Assembly (NCBI GenBank): GCA_019454045.1
Contig: SKCR01035604.1
Location: 1 to 64,000 of the forward strand
Origin: Zanthoxylum bungeanum
Lineage: Eukaryota > Streptophyta > Magnoliopsida > Sapindales > Rutaceae
Direction of reading: 5' to 3'
Length of the DNA: 64,000 nt
Shown: positions 20,592-34,666 of the stretch, piece after piece
How the letters are laid out: each line of letters begins with the position of its first letter
Numbering within the stretch: the stretch's first letter is position 1
Made by a program: the position numbers and the translations under genes
Notes under the pieces: model-generated
The model's database searches: none
What the model saw: the letters and a program-made list of their open reading frames with translations, nothing else
Told to the model about the DNA's origin: nothing

Positions 20592-23112
20592 CAATCCGGA
20601 TCATATTTATGTCTGATTCATAAATACGAATAATTTTTTTTCCATAATATTACTTATTTAATGGTAGCACATCTTGTCTTTTTATACACATATTCGATCT
20701 AATTGCGATTAGATATCTAATTATGATTAGATTGAAACTAAATCTGATTTAGTGATATGTGTATATTAGACAAAGTCCCTAAGATTTATAACGTAGTGCG
20801 CAATTACAACGTAGTTTGTAATTGATATTGGGAAGCGTCACTATAAGTAGTATATCCTTAAATAAAGTTCCTGGTAAAGATTTACTAACACGCGTCGGTT
20901 AGTAAAATCCGCTGAGACCAGTACATGTCGTATATTGTGACTTGGTCCGATGGTTTATCCCAATGAACCAGGAGTCTCGGGAGACTCGTATAGACATGTA
21001 GGTGTTTATTTGATAAACACTGAATAACTCACTGAAGATTTCCTAATAGATGGTACACCAACGTCAATAGGAATCTTCTCGAGTTGAGCGAGTATAGTGG
21101 TCCTTCGACTTGAGATACCACTGTGGATATATGAGTTATCCTCCATACTTTGATGGCAGTCACGTCACCGATCTATTTAGATCAGACCTCCGTCTGTTCG
21201 TTGGGTGTAGACTGATGCTCATGATATCTTGTGCGTATCAAGATAGAATTTGTCAGTCCTGTGTACATGATATAGGCATCCTACACGTGTTTGCGATCTA
21301 GTAAATCCATGGCCGTGGTATAACTTCGGAAATCAATTTCGAGTGTTATTTAGAGATCGTAAATTTGAAAGTCGACTATATTATACCATACGGATTTGAC
21401 GTTCTTATCTATATCCCATATATAATATGGATAGTCTGTGACAGAGGGATTATACGTATGCAATGACCTCGACTTGCATAGTTTAGCGAGATTATCTGTG
21501 GTCATCATAATTCATGAGTGGGTAGATTATGGACACGAAATTGAATTCCGTGAAGGATAAACCTAATCTTAGAGAGTCCCACAATATGAAGTGTACTCGT
21601 TGAGCACTTGGGCAACACGTTATGAATAATGTAGATTATTCATAATACTTCACCGAATTAAATGAGTTAATTCGAGTCATTTAAACGGTTAAACGAAAAT
21701 ACATGCATTAGGGGCATTTCGGTCAATTGATAATTAATGTGTATTTGTATTTGATACAAAATTTGATTTGATACATATTAATTATTTGTCAAATGAGATT
21801 TTGACACATGACATTAATATATGTATTTGTTATTTAATGTAAATAAAAATACATATATAATAATAATCGCATTAATTAATTATTTAGATGTTTAAATGTT
21901 AAATATCTAGATAATTAAATTATTTCAATAATACATAAAGGTTATGCAATATGTTTGATTATTATTGGTTACATGTGGCATGATTTTATTAAGCTTAAAG
22001 TTTACAAATTGGATTTGTCAACTTAAAAGCTTATTATTATTTAATTAGATTAAAAATGACCAAATGACCAAAATGCCCTTCACCCCCTCCTAAGTCGGTT
22101 TTGACCATTATTTAAAGTTGGAAAATTTTGTTTTCTTCAACAATTCACCTCCATGGTCGAACACCTCCATAAAGAAAACTCCCAAAATTTTCTTGAAGAG
22201 TCAAGGAAGAAAGTGAAGAAATTCAAGAAAAAGTTTAAGGAAATTATAAGATTTGGAGGTAATCTTCAATAATCTTAAACTTAGAAATCTTGTTTCTTGT
22301 TCTTGAATATCTATAATAGTTCTAGGGTTTCTTCATTTCTTAGATTTTGGGCCTTTTTGATTTGGAGGATGGATTTGGAGGCTAGATGCATGTGTGAAGT
22401 GAGATTGGATAATATTATTGTAATATTAGTTCAATTTTGTCATTTGATGACTTATTGCCATTCTAGAGTGTTATTACCACTCTTGTAACTCCTAGAATTG
22501 TTCTTGAGTTCTTCATAGGTGGTGGCTTTGGTTGGTGTTAATGTTGATATGATTAATGTTGATAAAATTGGATTTAAAGCATGAAAAATGATATTTTTGG
22601 ATACCAAATCAGATCTGGAATTTCTGTATTTTTGGTGATGAAAATTATGTTATATAAATATATTGGATGTGTTTTGGGTGTTGGAAAAATTGCGGGAAAT
22701 TATTTCGGAGTTGAAATATGCGAAAACGGTGAAAAACGGCGTTACCGGGTGAGTTTCGGGCTTACCGGGTGTCTGCAGTCCAAACAGTGAATTGGCCATT
22801 TTTTGGGCAGCCCATGAACTGCCCTAATACTATTGGGGCTGACCTGGGCATCCCTCTTGTGTATTGGGTGGTCGGTTCGGTCAAAAAATACGTTTTATGC
22901 CATTTTGCAGAAAAACGTTTTCGTAAAAGTTTCGCGATATTTCTTAGTTATTTATGTCGTTATTTGATATCGAATAAATATGTTTAGGTGAAATATGAAT
23001 AAATTATTCATATTGGATATTGAATAATTTATTCAGTAATTTTTAAAAGTTTTAAAATTACGATTTCGCCCGAATCGCGAGCTTCCGCTACGCCCGCGCC
23101 AAAACCCCAACA
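20592..23112 (+). repeat. 5' LTR of element C (5' end truncated)
   Basis: Aligned to the 3' copy at 48663, it lacks the first ~26 bases (TGTTAGGGTTGGTGC...). It ends CCCCAACA, then 'aaat' and the primer-binding site. It shares the core around 21150-21260 with LTR-A and LTR-E. The 63-codon frame at 21110 recurs at 49204 only because the LTR is duplicated. Confidence 0.85.
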
Positions 23113-23116
23113 AAAT

Positions 23117-23128
23117 TGGTATCAGAGC
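23117..23128 (+). promoter_or_regulatory. Primer-binding site of element C
   Basis: TGGTATCAGAGC, the complement of the 3' end of plant initiator methionine tRNA, used to prime minus-strand synthesis in copia elements. Confidence 0.9.
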
Positions 23129-25807
23129 AAGTCTGATCCTTCATCCATTACATTTTTCATGCTTGATATATGATATATAATCCAATTTTAATGTTTGCAC
23201 ATGCATGTAATTTAGATGTTTCTTGACTTTTCGGTTCTACGCTAACCGGAAACGTAACATAAATTTAATGGTTAAATTATGTTATGTTTTCTAAAGTAGA
23301 ATTGAACTGTTTGGAAGTTGATCTAGATTATATTCTGCATTTGATGTGGAGCAAAGCTTTCTTGAGGAATATCCCCGCTTAAATAAGGCTGTAAAGTGAC
23401 ATATATTGGATGCATGTTTCTTGGTCCGTCTTGTCAATACGGTTTATGGTTATCTTTCTATGGTTGCATCCGAGAAAGTTCCAAAGCAGTGATGGTATAA
23501 TTGATAGAATTTTATCCATGCCGGATGTATATTAGATACTAGATAAATTCAAGTGAAAGTGGAAATCTTGAACGTGCCAAAGCTGTCAGGATTACATCGG
23601 TAGCTTGAGTTTTTCATTGGCAAGTGAAGCCTTGATATGCCTCATTATGAACGTGCCAAAGCTGTCATAACGAGAAACGGTCAGGATCAAAATCAGGAGT
23701 CACAGTGAGTGTGATTGACAATGAGTTGTCTACCTAATGAATATACGTAGAAAAATCGTGCTAAAGTTGTGAGTCGAAATATATTCATGGGGTCCACCTC
23801 TCACTATGAAATTCGATTTAATTATTGAATTCCCGTTTTTCGTTGGGGATTACGGTATTACGTAAAGTAGTGGGAGACACTGCGGGTTAAAAATCCATAA
23901 CTAAAGCAGTGTGTAATTTTATGGAAATTACTGCTTTTGTTTTCCTTTATTCTATATTGTTAATAGAATTATACTTCTAATCCATTACATGCATATTACT
24001 TGAATATGTTTTCTGACTTCACTTTTGGTTGTGTATTTCTAGAATAGGTTCTAGAATGTAAGTAGACTTGGATATTGTTAGATTAGTCAAAACCATCGGG
24101 AACTGTTGTTCCGATTTTCTTGAAAATCAAGGTGGTTAGTGACTTAGTTACTAAGTCACGATAAGTAATCTAAATAAATATCTGTTTTATGATATAATTA
24201 TCTAGAGAGAATAGTTTCTTGTGCGGTAAGAATTGACGTGAATTAGTTCATGTCTCGAGATTCTTGACTGGCATTAAGAAAACTCCATTAGGTATTTATT
24301 TATCTTATAATGATGTTTCTTGGCTTTAGTGAATTTTAGAAGTCACGTGTTTTGACACAGTTTGCTAACCAATTATTTATAATTGTTGTGAATAATTGAA
24401 GGCAAATTATAATGCTAAAGAAATGAGATGTGTATAGTTGTGTATAGAGAATATCGATTCTCACAATACGGCAACTGTATGTATTGTATACCAAATCTCC
24501 TATCTAGTTATTTAAAATAATGTTTAATGATTGTTTTGATATTTGATGTCAGAACTTGCGACTATTGGATAATTACTTGTTCTTTATAAATAATTGTTAC
24601 ATATTTTAATATGACTAGTAATGTCATTGATGAAGAGATAAACATTAAGAAAAATAGTCGGTTAACTAAATAACTTAGAACAGTTCTTTATGAGATTTTA
24701 TCACATAAGCATTAGATGGTTATTCCGTATGGTAAATGATGGTCTAATACAAGATCACACCACATATCTTTATCCATTTAATGAATATTATATTCGGGAA
24801 TGTGATTAAATCTCATTTAACCAATGATCGTCATTGGACCACATATTTATTAAACTAATACATTGGATGTATGTAGTTTAATGAATTATACATTGCATTG
24901 GATAGTTTTCTTTACTTCATAACTTAGTTAATGAGTTGTCATGACTTAGTTGCGTGTTTCTAAAAGAATATATATTGAACGTCTTGAATGGTTCGAGAAC
25001 TTTCAATATGTTTCTGATGAAACTCGGATAAAATATTTTGAATGGTTCAAAGATATTCTATTTGAAGTGTTGAAAACTATATTTTAAAATTCATTGTGAG
25101 TCTTTGAATTGTTCAAGGATGTTTGATATGATCAAACATATGAATTTATGGCAATTAGTTCGAAGGTTATTTGATGAATGTGATTCTTACTCAATATTAT
25201 TCTTCTACGATCCCATCGTGATGAAATTGATCAGTAGGAGAAATCAAATCATATATGATTTGATTCATTTGATATTGAGTGTTACCGAATTATTTTCAAT
25301 ACTCTTGGGGTTATGCTATAGTAACACTAATTCAACATTTTAATTATTGTTCCGTTAGTTTCAAACAATTACGTATATGATATGTATAAGTAGAAAATTT
25401 GAATCTTAAAAGTTTGAGATTTGAATCTTTCTTTTATATAATGGTTATATAATTGAAAGTATTTGCGCCTTGGAGGTACAAGCAAAAGTTATCATTTATT
25501 CTATTTAATAGAATATTGTATTCTATTTGATAGAATATCTTTTCATTCGATCCTGAGTAATAAATTTTTTTTATTACTTGGTGTGTAACATCAGATGTTG
25601 ACAATTGTAGAAAAGACTTGACTTATTGAAGTCAAATGTGAGAGTGATAAACTGTAATGGAACTACATAATTAATTACATGAAATGACCCTACGATATCT
25701 TCCGTATAAGTTTAATAGAATGTCAGAATCATTTACTAAGTATTTGATACTTATTGGTTCTATTGTTTTCTTATCGAAGAAAATTATCCTATAACTTATA
25801 GTGGGAG
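23129..25807 (+). other. Internal region of element C, non-coding
   Basis: The first ~850 bases are a leader homologous to 33920-34600 of element A, with repeated 'gaacgtgccaaagctgtca' words (23570 and 23650). The rest is AT-rich with frequent stops on both strands; the longest frame is 79 codons. A loose repeat 'tgaatggttcgagaa' or 'ttgaatggttcaaaga' occurs near 24985, 25040 and 25103. It ends at the CGATA target site of the B' unit (25808-25812). Confidence 0.6.
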
Positions 25808-25812
25808 CGATA

Positions 25813-28800
25813 TGTTAGTGTCCTAGACATGCCAAGAATCTCTAAGTCTTGATTTGTGTGTGAATAATCAATTAAAGTTTTCGGAAAGAACTTACTTTGA
25901 TCGGTTGAAATTCATAATTTCTTGTTGGATGTATGAAAGCTCTAAGCTTTGATTTGAATTCCAAACTCAAGGGTGAGTTTCCCTATCACCTTTCTTTGAC
26001 TCTCTATGTGCTAGTAAGGTTGAAATTTTTGCAACAAAAATTTCTTTGGAGAAGAAGGTCTCACTGAAATGGAGGAGGAGGAAGAGAGAGAGAACTTTTT
26101 CACTTTCCAAAAGTTGGTGTGTTATGTTGATTTTTCCAAAAAATCAAGTTGTAGTAATTGTTTTCAAAAACTAGGTTGGTGAAAAGTAAATGGTTTCATT
26201 TATAATGGCCAACTACTTACATCAACTTGTCAAACAATTGATGTAAGTCAAATGGGTCCCACCACTTTAAATTCCAAATTTAGTTGGTTTTACACAACAC
26301 ACTTTGGGCCCGGGTTCGTTTAATCCGATTAAACGAATTTTCCGTCGAGACGTAATTAAATCCAATTTAATTAAATAATAATGCATAGCAAAATTATTAT
26401 GAAAGTTGTTTACGAATTAATTCCAAATTAATTCGTTCGCTTGAATTAAAATCCAATTTTAATTCCGTATTAAAATCCAATTTCAATTAATATATCCGAT
26501 ATATTATTTTAGCCCAATTAAATAAATTAAATAGTAAAATCCAATTTAACTACTAAATTTACTTTGCCGATTAATTCCAAATTAATCGCATTCTCTCCTC
26601 TAGACGAACTTAATCCCAGATAAATTATGTTCGAGTCAAATGTCATTGGTGAATCTTTGAAAAGCGACCCAAGAGATCCATGGATATGTTGGCAGTAAAT
26701 ACAATTATCGGACTATCCGAACACGTGCGTACCTGGTACCACGTTCTCACCGATTTACAAGACATGGTTGGCTTCTAGCAAAGCACCGTGCCTACCCAAT
26801 TCTCCAGAAATATTCAATGAGGAATATATAATTTGTATCAGGCGTAGTATACAATGTGTTGCGTAATACGATCCAATATCGGATGTCACATGTTAGGCCT
26901 AGGGCTGGAATTATGTCTGCCCCGTACGAAACATATATCTGATCACTAGCAACTAGTCTCTGTAATCGGATAATCATTACCTAGTCATACTATCCCGATA
27001 GCTGCAACATTTAAGAGTACTAGTTCTGTATCTCTGCGTGATCATCATCTCCATATGACTGAAGTGATACTCCCATCTTGACATCACATCCAATACACTA
27101 CGATTCTCAGTATACCCAGAAGAGGCGTACACAGAACCTATTAAAGCTCCGGATGACCAAAACCAAAGTATACTGATTGTCACAAGTATTAGCGATGTAA
27201 GTCTCAGGTTAAGACTGTTGGACAAAATGACCCATAGCGTCACTATTTGCACAGATCATTGTGTTGTTGTAACAAATTAACTATGTGACAAAGGAGATTG
27301 TACTCTCATCATTTGTGATTAGATCACCTTAGATGTATAAATGAAGAGAGGTCCATATGATTAGTTCCTGGATTGAGAATGATATGAGACAGTATCAGTC
27401 CACGAAGGATTAATCATTAAATATCCCTAGTCGTAGTATTATCGAGACAGGACATCGATAATGCGGAATAGGCTAGTATTGCACTTGTGTGCGTTGTGAG
27501 GGCACAACGGCATAGTTCTCATATATATAAGTATTGGATACTTATGCAAGTGCGATAGGAGGTCATGTTTCACCGATGGTACGGGAAACAGCTTCGCTCT
27601 GGATAAACCCCTCGGAATCCCATTGGTATTATGACTATGTGTCTATGGGAGGCCGAAATCAAGGTAGGTGTGTATAGTCTTAATCTGAGACTTACATCGC
27701 TAATACTTGCGATAATCGGTAGACTTTGGTCTTGGTGGTACAGGGCTTTAACCGGTTCTGCGTACACCACTTCTGGGTTTATCAGAGAGTCGTAGTGTAT
27801 TGGGTGTGATGTCGAGACGGAAGTATCACTTCAGTCATAGTGGAGATGATGTCACGCAGGATACGGTATTAGTGCTCTTAAGTACTGGCCGGCCATCGGG
27901 ATATTATGACAAGGTCATGTATATCCGATTATAGAGACTAGTTACCAGACATCCGACATGTGCTTCGGACGGGGTAGACACTTATCCAGCCCCAGCCCTA
28001 GCACGTGACTATCCGATACTGGGCTGATATACACAATACTACGGTATACTACGCTTGATACAGATCTATATATTCCTGTAAGAATATTTCTGGAGAATTG
28101 GGTAGGCATGGCGCTTTGCTAGAAGCCAACTTTGTCTTGTAAATCGGTATAAACGTAGTACGAGGTACTTACGTGTTCGGATAGTCCGACGACCGTATTT
28201 ACTGCCAACATATCCGGAGATCTCATGGGTCGCTTCCTGAAGATTCACCGATGACGTATGACTCACACTTTAATTAATCTGGGATTAATTCGATGAGAGA
28301 GAAAATTAATCTGGGATTAATCACAGAGATATTTTATCTGGGATAAAATATTAATTAAAGAGAGAGAACGGTTAATTTGGAATTAATCGATAAAATAATA
28401 TATTTGATATATTATTAGAAATTAGATTTCGACGCGGAATTGAAATTAGATTTTAATTCGGGCGAACGAATTAATTCGTTAGCGACATGAATAGTGAATT
28501 CGCTAGGCGTAATCACTTAATTACGACGTGACTGAAAATTCGTTAATTTGGAATTAGCGAACCCGAGCCCGAGAGTGATTGCGAGCACATTCGCATTTCG
28601 AATTCGAACGCGGCACGCAAGTCACATCAAGCATCAAATCGCTAGTCGCATCAATTGTCAAATCACTTGTCACTTTGAGTGATGTGACATGACATGTTGT
28701 CACTTTAATAAAGTGACTTGATGTGAATAGTGATAGTTGATTGAAAAGCACTTTTGCTTTTTGACTTTTGCTTTTTTGAAAAGTAAAAGGAATTGATTAT

Positions 28801-29715
28801 TAGAAATAAAAGTGGTAAATGGTTTATTTATTTTTTGGAAAATATATAAACCAAAATACTATTTTATTTTATAATATTTCTCTCTCTCTCTCCACACGGT
28901 TTTTCACGTGAAATCCTTTTCCCTCTCTTTTCTTCTTCCTCTCCTTCACGGTTTTGGAACCGATTTCTTCTCCAAAAATTCTGGTTTGACCGAATCAATG
29001 AGAAGCCAGGAAGAAGATGTAGTGCTAGCACACATATGGGTTATACATAGGTGATAGGGAAGTGTCTTCATGAGCTTGGATTTATTTTTGGAGCTTGAAG
29101 CTTTGAGCTTCCATGGTGTTCATCAATGGCCGATCATGGAGGAGACCACCACCACCAAAACCGAGCAGTCCACTGCATGAGGAAGCCACTGCCGAGCTTG
29201 GAGGGAGGCAAAAACGCAACTTGTTCTTCGCATCTCAAACCGTTCAATGTGAGTTTATTCCGCACCTCCTTTGATGTGTATTCATATTGTTTTATGCTTA
29301 TAAATGATCCTTGGGACTTGATTGAAACTCAACAAAGACCACATACACCTACCCTGATTCGGATTCCCATAGACACATAGTCATACTACCAATGGGACTC
29401 CGAGGGGTCTATCCAGAGCGAAGCTGTTCCCGGTCCAACGGCTAACAGAACCTCCTATCACACTTGCATAAGTATCCAATACTTAAATATATGAGAACTA
29501 TGTCGTTAAGCTTCTATAACATGCACAAGTGTAATACTAGCCTATTCCGCATTATCGATGTCCAGTCTCGATAATACTACAACTAGGGATATTTAATGAT
29601 TAAACCTTTCATGGATTAATATTGTCTCATATCTTATTAATCTGGTACTAATCATATGGACTTTTATCATTTATATATCCATGTAATCCAATTAAAAAAT
29701 GATAAAAGAGCAATT
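25813..29715 (-). repeat. LTR-B', minus orientation, interrupted by solo LTR B2
   Basis: Pieces 25813-27215 and 29340-29715 are the reverse complement of the LTR-B family ('gaatatttctggagaattggg', 'gctttgctagaagccaac' and 'acttacatcgctaatact' all appear inverted). The left terminus TGTTAG at 25813 abuts CGATA, which recurs at 48361-48365 beyond the matching minus LTR end TGTCCAACA (48352-48360). These are the two ends of one minus-oriented unit. The first ~80 bases of this LTR copy are missing at 29715, where it meets a plus-oriented LTR-B head to head. Confidence 0.8.
27216..29334 (+). repeat. Solo LTR B2 inserted in LTR-B'
   Basis: A complete 2119-bp LTR (TGTTGGACAAAATGACCC start, GAAACTCAACA end) with perfect TSD AAGAC (27211-27215 and 29335-29339). 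The interrupted words on both sides ('ggttaagac' and 'aagaccacatac') join to restore LTR-B'. No internal region is present, so it arose by recombination between two LTRs. Open frames here (66-84 codons) are not conserved proteins. Confidence 0.9.
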
Positions 29716-31496
29716 AATTATGTGACAAAGGAAATTGCTCTTCTATCATTTGTAATTAGATTACCAAGATGTATAAATGATAGAAGGTCCATATGATTAG
29801 TTCCGAATTTAGATGATATGAGACAGTATCAATCCATGAAGGTTTAATCATTAAATATCTCTAGTCGTAGTATTATCGAGATTGGACATCGATAATGCGT
29901 AATAGACTAGTATTATACTTGTGCGCGTTGTGGGAGCATAACGGCATAATTCTCATTTATTTAAGTATTGGATACTTATGCAAGTGTGATAGGAGGTTGT
30001 GTTTTACCGATGGTACGGAAAACTACTTCGCTCTGGATAGACCCATCAGAATTCCATTGGTAGTATGACTATGTGTCTATGGATGTCTGAATCAGGGTAG
30101 GTGTATTTGGTCTTAACCTGAGACTTGCACCGCTAATACTTTGGTTTTGGTCATCCAGGGCTTTAACAGGTTCTGTGTACGCCTCTTCTGTGTATATTAA
30201 GAATCGTAGTGTATTGGGTGTGATATCGAGATAGAAGTATCACTCCAGTCATAGTGGAGATGATGATCACGTAGGATACGGAACTGGTGCTCTTATGTAC
30301 TGCAGTCATCGCGATAATATAACTAGGTCATGATTATCCGATTATAGAGACTAGTTACCAGAGATTCAATATGTGCTTCGTACGAGGCAGACACAATTCC
30401 AGCCCCAGGCCTTGCACGTGACATCCGATACTGGATCAAAATACACAATACTACGTATACTACGCCTGATATAGATAACATATTCCAGTAAGAATATTTC
30501 TGGAGAATTGGGTAAGCACGGTGCTTTGCTAGAAGCCAACCATGTCTTGTAAATCGGTAAAAACGTAGTACTAGGTACGTACGTGTTCGGATAGTCCGAC
30601 GATCGGATTTACTGCCAACATATCCGAGGATCTCATGGGTCGCTTCCCGAAGATTCACCGATGACGTATGAATCGCACTTTATTAATCTGGGATTAATTA
30701 AAAGAGAGAGAAAATTAATCTGGGATTAATTGCGAAGATATTTTATCTGGGATAAAATATTATTTAAAGAGAGAGAACGATTAATTTGGAATTAATCGAT
30801 AAAATAATATATTCGATATATTATACGAAATTGGATTTCGACGCGGAATTAAAATTAGATTTTAATTCGGGCGAACGAGTTAATTTAGAATTAATTTATC
30901 AGCGACGTGAATAGTAATTTTACTAGGCATAATTATTTAATTACGTCGCAACGGAAAAATCGTTAATTTGGAATTAGCGAACCCGAGCACGGGAGTGTTT
31001 GCGGGCGCACTCGCATTTCGAATTCAAGTGCGGCCCACAAGTCACATCAAGCGTCAAATCATTAGTCACTTTGATTGATGTGATGTCTAGTCACTTTGAG
31101 TGATGTGACAACTTGTCATTTGAGTGATTGATGGAAGTGGTTGTAGGCTTAAATGCCTTGATTTTTTGAAAGCAAAATTGGTATATCATTAATTGATTTT
31201 GGAAAATCAATTAAGTGTATTAGATACACAAAAACCAAACACAACTCTCTCATTCTCTCCTCTCTACCACTCGGCCAAGGGCCTATTCTCTCTCAAATTT
31301 CTTGCAAAAACCGTGAGCAAGGAGAAGGCAATAGTGAGGATTTGTTGCAAATTCTTCACAAGTGCTAGCACACATTCGGGGTCTTGCGAAGGTGATAGGG
31401 AAACCAACTTGTGAGAATGGAATCACCATTCGAAAGCTTGGAGCTTGGACCGAAAATGGAGGAGCACAAAAGGGGAGAATGCCGTGAGCTTCATGG

Positions 31497-33908
31497 TGTA
31501 GGGGTTGGTGCTCAGAGCGCCAATTCCCGGTTGTATTTTGTTAAATACTTCTGTAAAACATTATTATTAGTAATAATATATGCAGTTTCTATAATATAAT
31601 CAAATCTTTTATATGGTAAAGACGTAATGACCCTAGAATGATTAGTCATGATACAGTTGCAAAAGCGTCGCAACGGACATTGAGTCGTATCATGACGTTG
31701 TCATTCTCAGACAGTTCCTGGTCAAGGTTTACACTACTTGGTCAGTATAGTAAACCCGTTGAGACCGGTACATGTCGTATACTGGAATATATGATTCCAA
31801 TGGTTTCTCAATGAACTATTAGTCTTGGAGACTAGTATAGACGTGTAGGTGTTTATAGCGGATAAACACTGAACGACTCACCGAAGATTCTTAATGGATG
31901 GTACACCAGCGTCAATAAGAATCTTCTTGGGTTGAGTAGCACTTGTGATTCTTAGACTTGAGATGCCATTGTGGGCACATGAGACATCTTCTACACTTAG
32001 ATGGCAGTCACGTCACCGATCTATTTAGATCAGACCTCCGCCTGTTCGTTGGGTGTAGACAGATCCTCAGGGTGTCCTATGCGTGTCAAGATAGGATCCG
32101 TCAGTTCTGTGTACCAGAGCATAGGTAGTCCATATGATTAGCAATCAGATAAAACCATGGGCCCGTGGTAAGTTTAGAAGCTAGTTCTAAACGTTCTTTT
32201 TTAGATTGCTAATAGAAAAGTCGACTGGATAGTCCCGATAGAGATTTGACGTTTACATCTATATCTCTGGTATTTATCCGGATACCTGTGACGGAGGAAT
32301 TATAATTTGCCATGACCTCGACCTGTATGGTTTAGCGAGATTATCCGTGATCGTCATAATCTACGGGTGGATAGATTATGGACATGAAATTTGATTTCGT
32401 GACGGATATACCTGAACCTAGAGAGTCTCAATAATGAAACATACTCGTAGAGCACTAGAGCAACATAAATAAATAATATTGATTATTTATAAAGTCGTTT
32501 AAAGGTTAAACGGAAGATACGTGCAAAAGGGACTGGATAGTCATTTACGTAATTATTGTGTATTTACATTTAATACTTGATTAATTTAAATACACATTAA
32601 TTAATAGTCAAAATGAGATATTTGACTTATTTCCTAAATGAATATATGTTTTTAATATTTAATGTAAATATTATACATATATTTAATATATTTGTATTTG
32701 ATTAATTAATTAATTATTTAATTGTTAAATGATTAAATTAATTAAAATATAAATATCTTAAGTTAGGATATTTAAAGTAAATGACTTTAGTTGCCATATT
32801 TGACTTAAATAAATATCTAATAAAGGTTATAAAAGATATTATGCAAGTTGTATTAATAATAATGCAAATGAAATTGAAATTACAATTTGTTGAATTTGGT
32901 GTGCAAATTTCGGCCAAGGTGCAAATGTTGCACATATAAATTGTTTTTTCATTTTTCATTTTCACTAACCTAATACACTTTATCAAAAACAAAGTTCCAT
33001 TGAAGAAAGACAAAGAAAGAAAGTGAAGGAGAAAAAGAAAAACCTAAAGAAAGGCTTGGATTTTGTAAGTTTCTTAAACTTACTATTAGAAAGGAATTTG
33101 TTCCTTATGATCTAGGATATCTCTCATGAGTTTATTAAGTTATTCTTTTCTTTATTTCTTGTGGTTTTTGATGATGGAAATTTGTTAAAAGTGTTGAGCA
33201 TGTATGATGAACAAAGAATGTAACTAGTGTAGTTATATGTATTCTTTTAAGGTTTATGAAACCATGTTGCTATTCTAGAGTTGTTGACCCACTCTTAAAT
33301 GACCTAGATTTGATCTTGAGTTGTTTCATTGTGTTGAGACTTGAATTGGATGAAAGATTGATGATTGAAACATTTGATTTAATGTAATTAGCCTAATTTG
33401 TCCAATTTGTGGAAATTGAAAAATTAGGGTTTCTAACTAATTCCAAATTTGGGGGTTTTCATATATGTTGAGCATTTGGGTGTGTATATGATGCATGCAA
33501 AGTTTCATGTTGATTGGATTTCATTTGGATGAGTTTTCAAGCATGAAATGACCAAATGGCCAAAATGGCACCAAATGGTGCTCTCGGCCAAGTGAGAGGG
33601 AAATGGGGGATTTTGGTGTTTGGTGTTTTGATGTTTAGAACATGCAAAGCTCATCTTAGAAATGGATTTAGAATCATTCAAAATTGATTGGATCAATTTC
33701 GGACTAAAATGGACAAAATACCATATAAGGGTAATTTGGTAATTTCACTTGAATTTGATTCATTTGAAATTTTATTTCATAATTTAATTATTGGAATATT
33801 AAATAAATATGTTTATTTAATTTATCCGAGAAAAAGTTTTGAAATCTGAAAATCGGATTTTCACCGCTTCCGCTGCGTTACCGGATTCACCCGTATAAAA
33901 CCCCTTCA
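31497..33908 (+). repeat. 5' LTR of element A
   Basis: 2412 bp, TGTAGGGGTTGG to CCCCTTCA. It shares the block 'gatctatttagatcagacc' and 'gttcgttgggtgtaga' (about 32018-32060) with LTR-C. No protein-coding frame beyond 91 codons, and that frame recurs in the 3' copy only as repeat. Confidence 0.95.
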
Positions 33909-33911
33909 AAA

Positions 33912-33923
33912 TGGTATCAGAGC
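33912..33923 (+). promoter_or_regulatory. Primer-binding site of element A
   Basis: TGGTATCAGAGC, three bases after the LTR end; complementary to initiator methionine tRNA. Confidence 0.93.
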
Positions 33924-34666
33924 GAGTCTGATTCTAGGCCACTTAAAATGCTTAGCCTACATTGAATCAATGTTTAATCATGTTTTCTTGATTTATGCAT
34001 GCTTATTAGTAACTAATTTGATTAGATTTAGGGTGTATGACACTTAGCGGAAAAATCCCTAATAATAAGGTTTTAATGTAATTTGTATTTGATGCATGTT
34101 ATATGGTCCGTCTTGTCAATACGGTTTATGAATATCTTTGTGACTACATCCGAGACTGTGCCTCTGCTGTGAGGGTGTAGCCGATAAAGATTTATTTATA
34201 CCGGATGTATATCTGATACTAGATAAATTCAAGTAAAAGCGGAATTCTGAACGTGCCCTAGCTGTCAGGATTACGTAAGTAACTTGAGTTTATCATTGAC
34301 GAGTTTTACCTTGGTACGTCTCCTTGTGGGCCTGCCTTCGCAGCGACAACGAGAAACGGCCAGGACCGGATACTTAGGAGTCACTGTTGAGTGATTGACA
34401 AATGAGTTGTCTACCTGATGAATATACGTAGGCGAGACCGTGCCTCTGCTGTGAGCTGAAATATATTCACGGGGTCCACCTTTCACTATTTATATTTAAT
34501 TTAATTATTAAATATTTGTATTCTGTTTTGGGATTACAGTATTGCATGATTTAGTGGGAGGGGCATATTAGATTAAAAATCCATGATCTAGTTTATGCTT
34601 ATGATATTATATGAAACTGTTTTATTTCTGCTAACCGTTTTTCGTGATCTATATGATAGATTTGCG

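Noticed and set aside
21110..21301. 63-codon frame 'conserved' with 49204-49395
   Set aside because: Both lie at the same place in the two LTRs of element C; conservation reflects LTR duplication.
29126..29380. 84-codon frame across the end of solo LTR B2
   Set aside because: It crosses the LTR border and TSD into a different, inverted LTR, so it cannot be an old gene.
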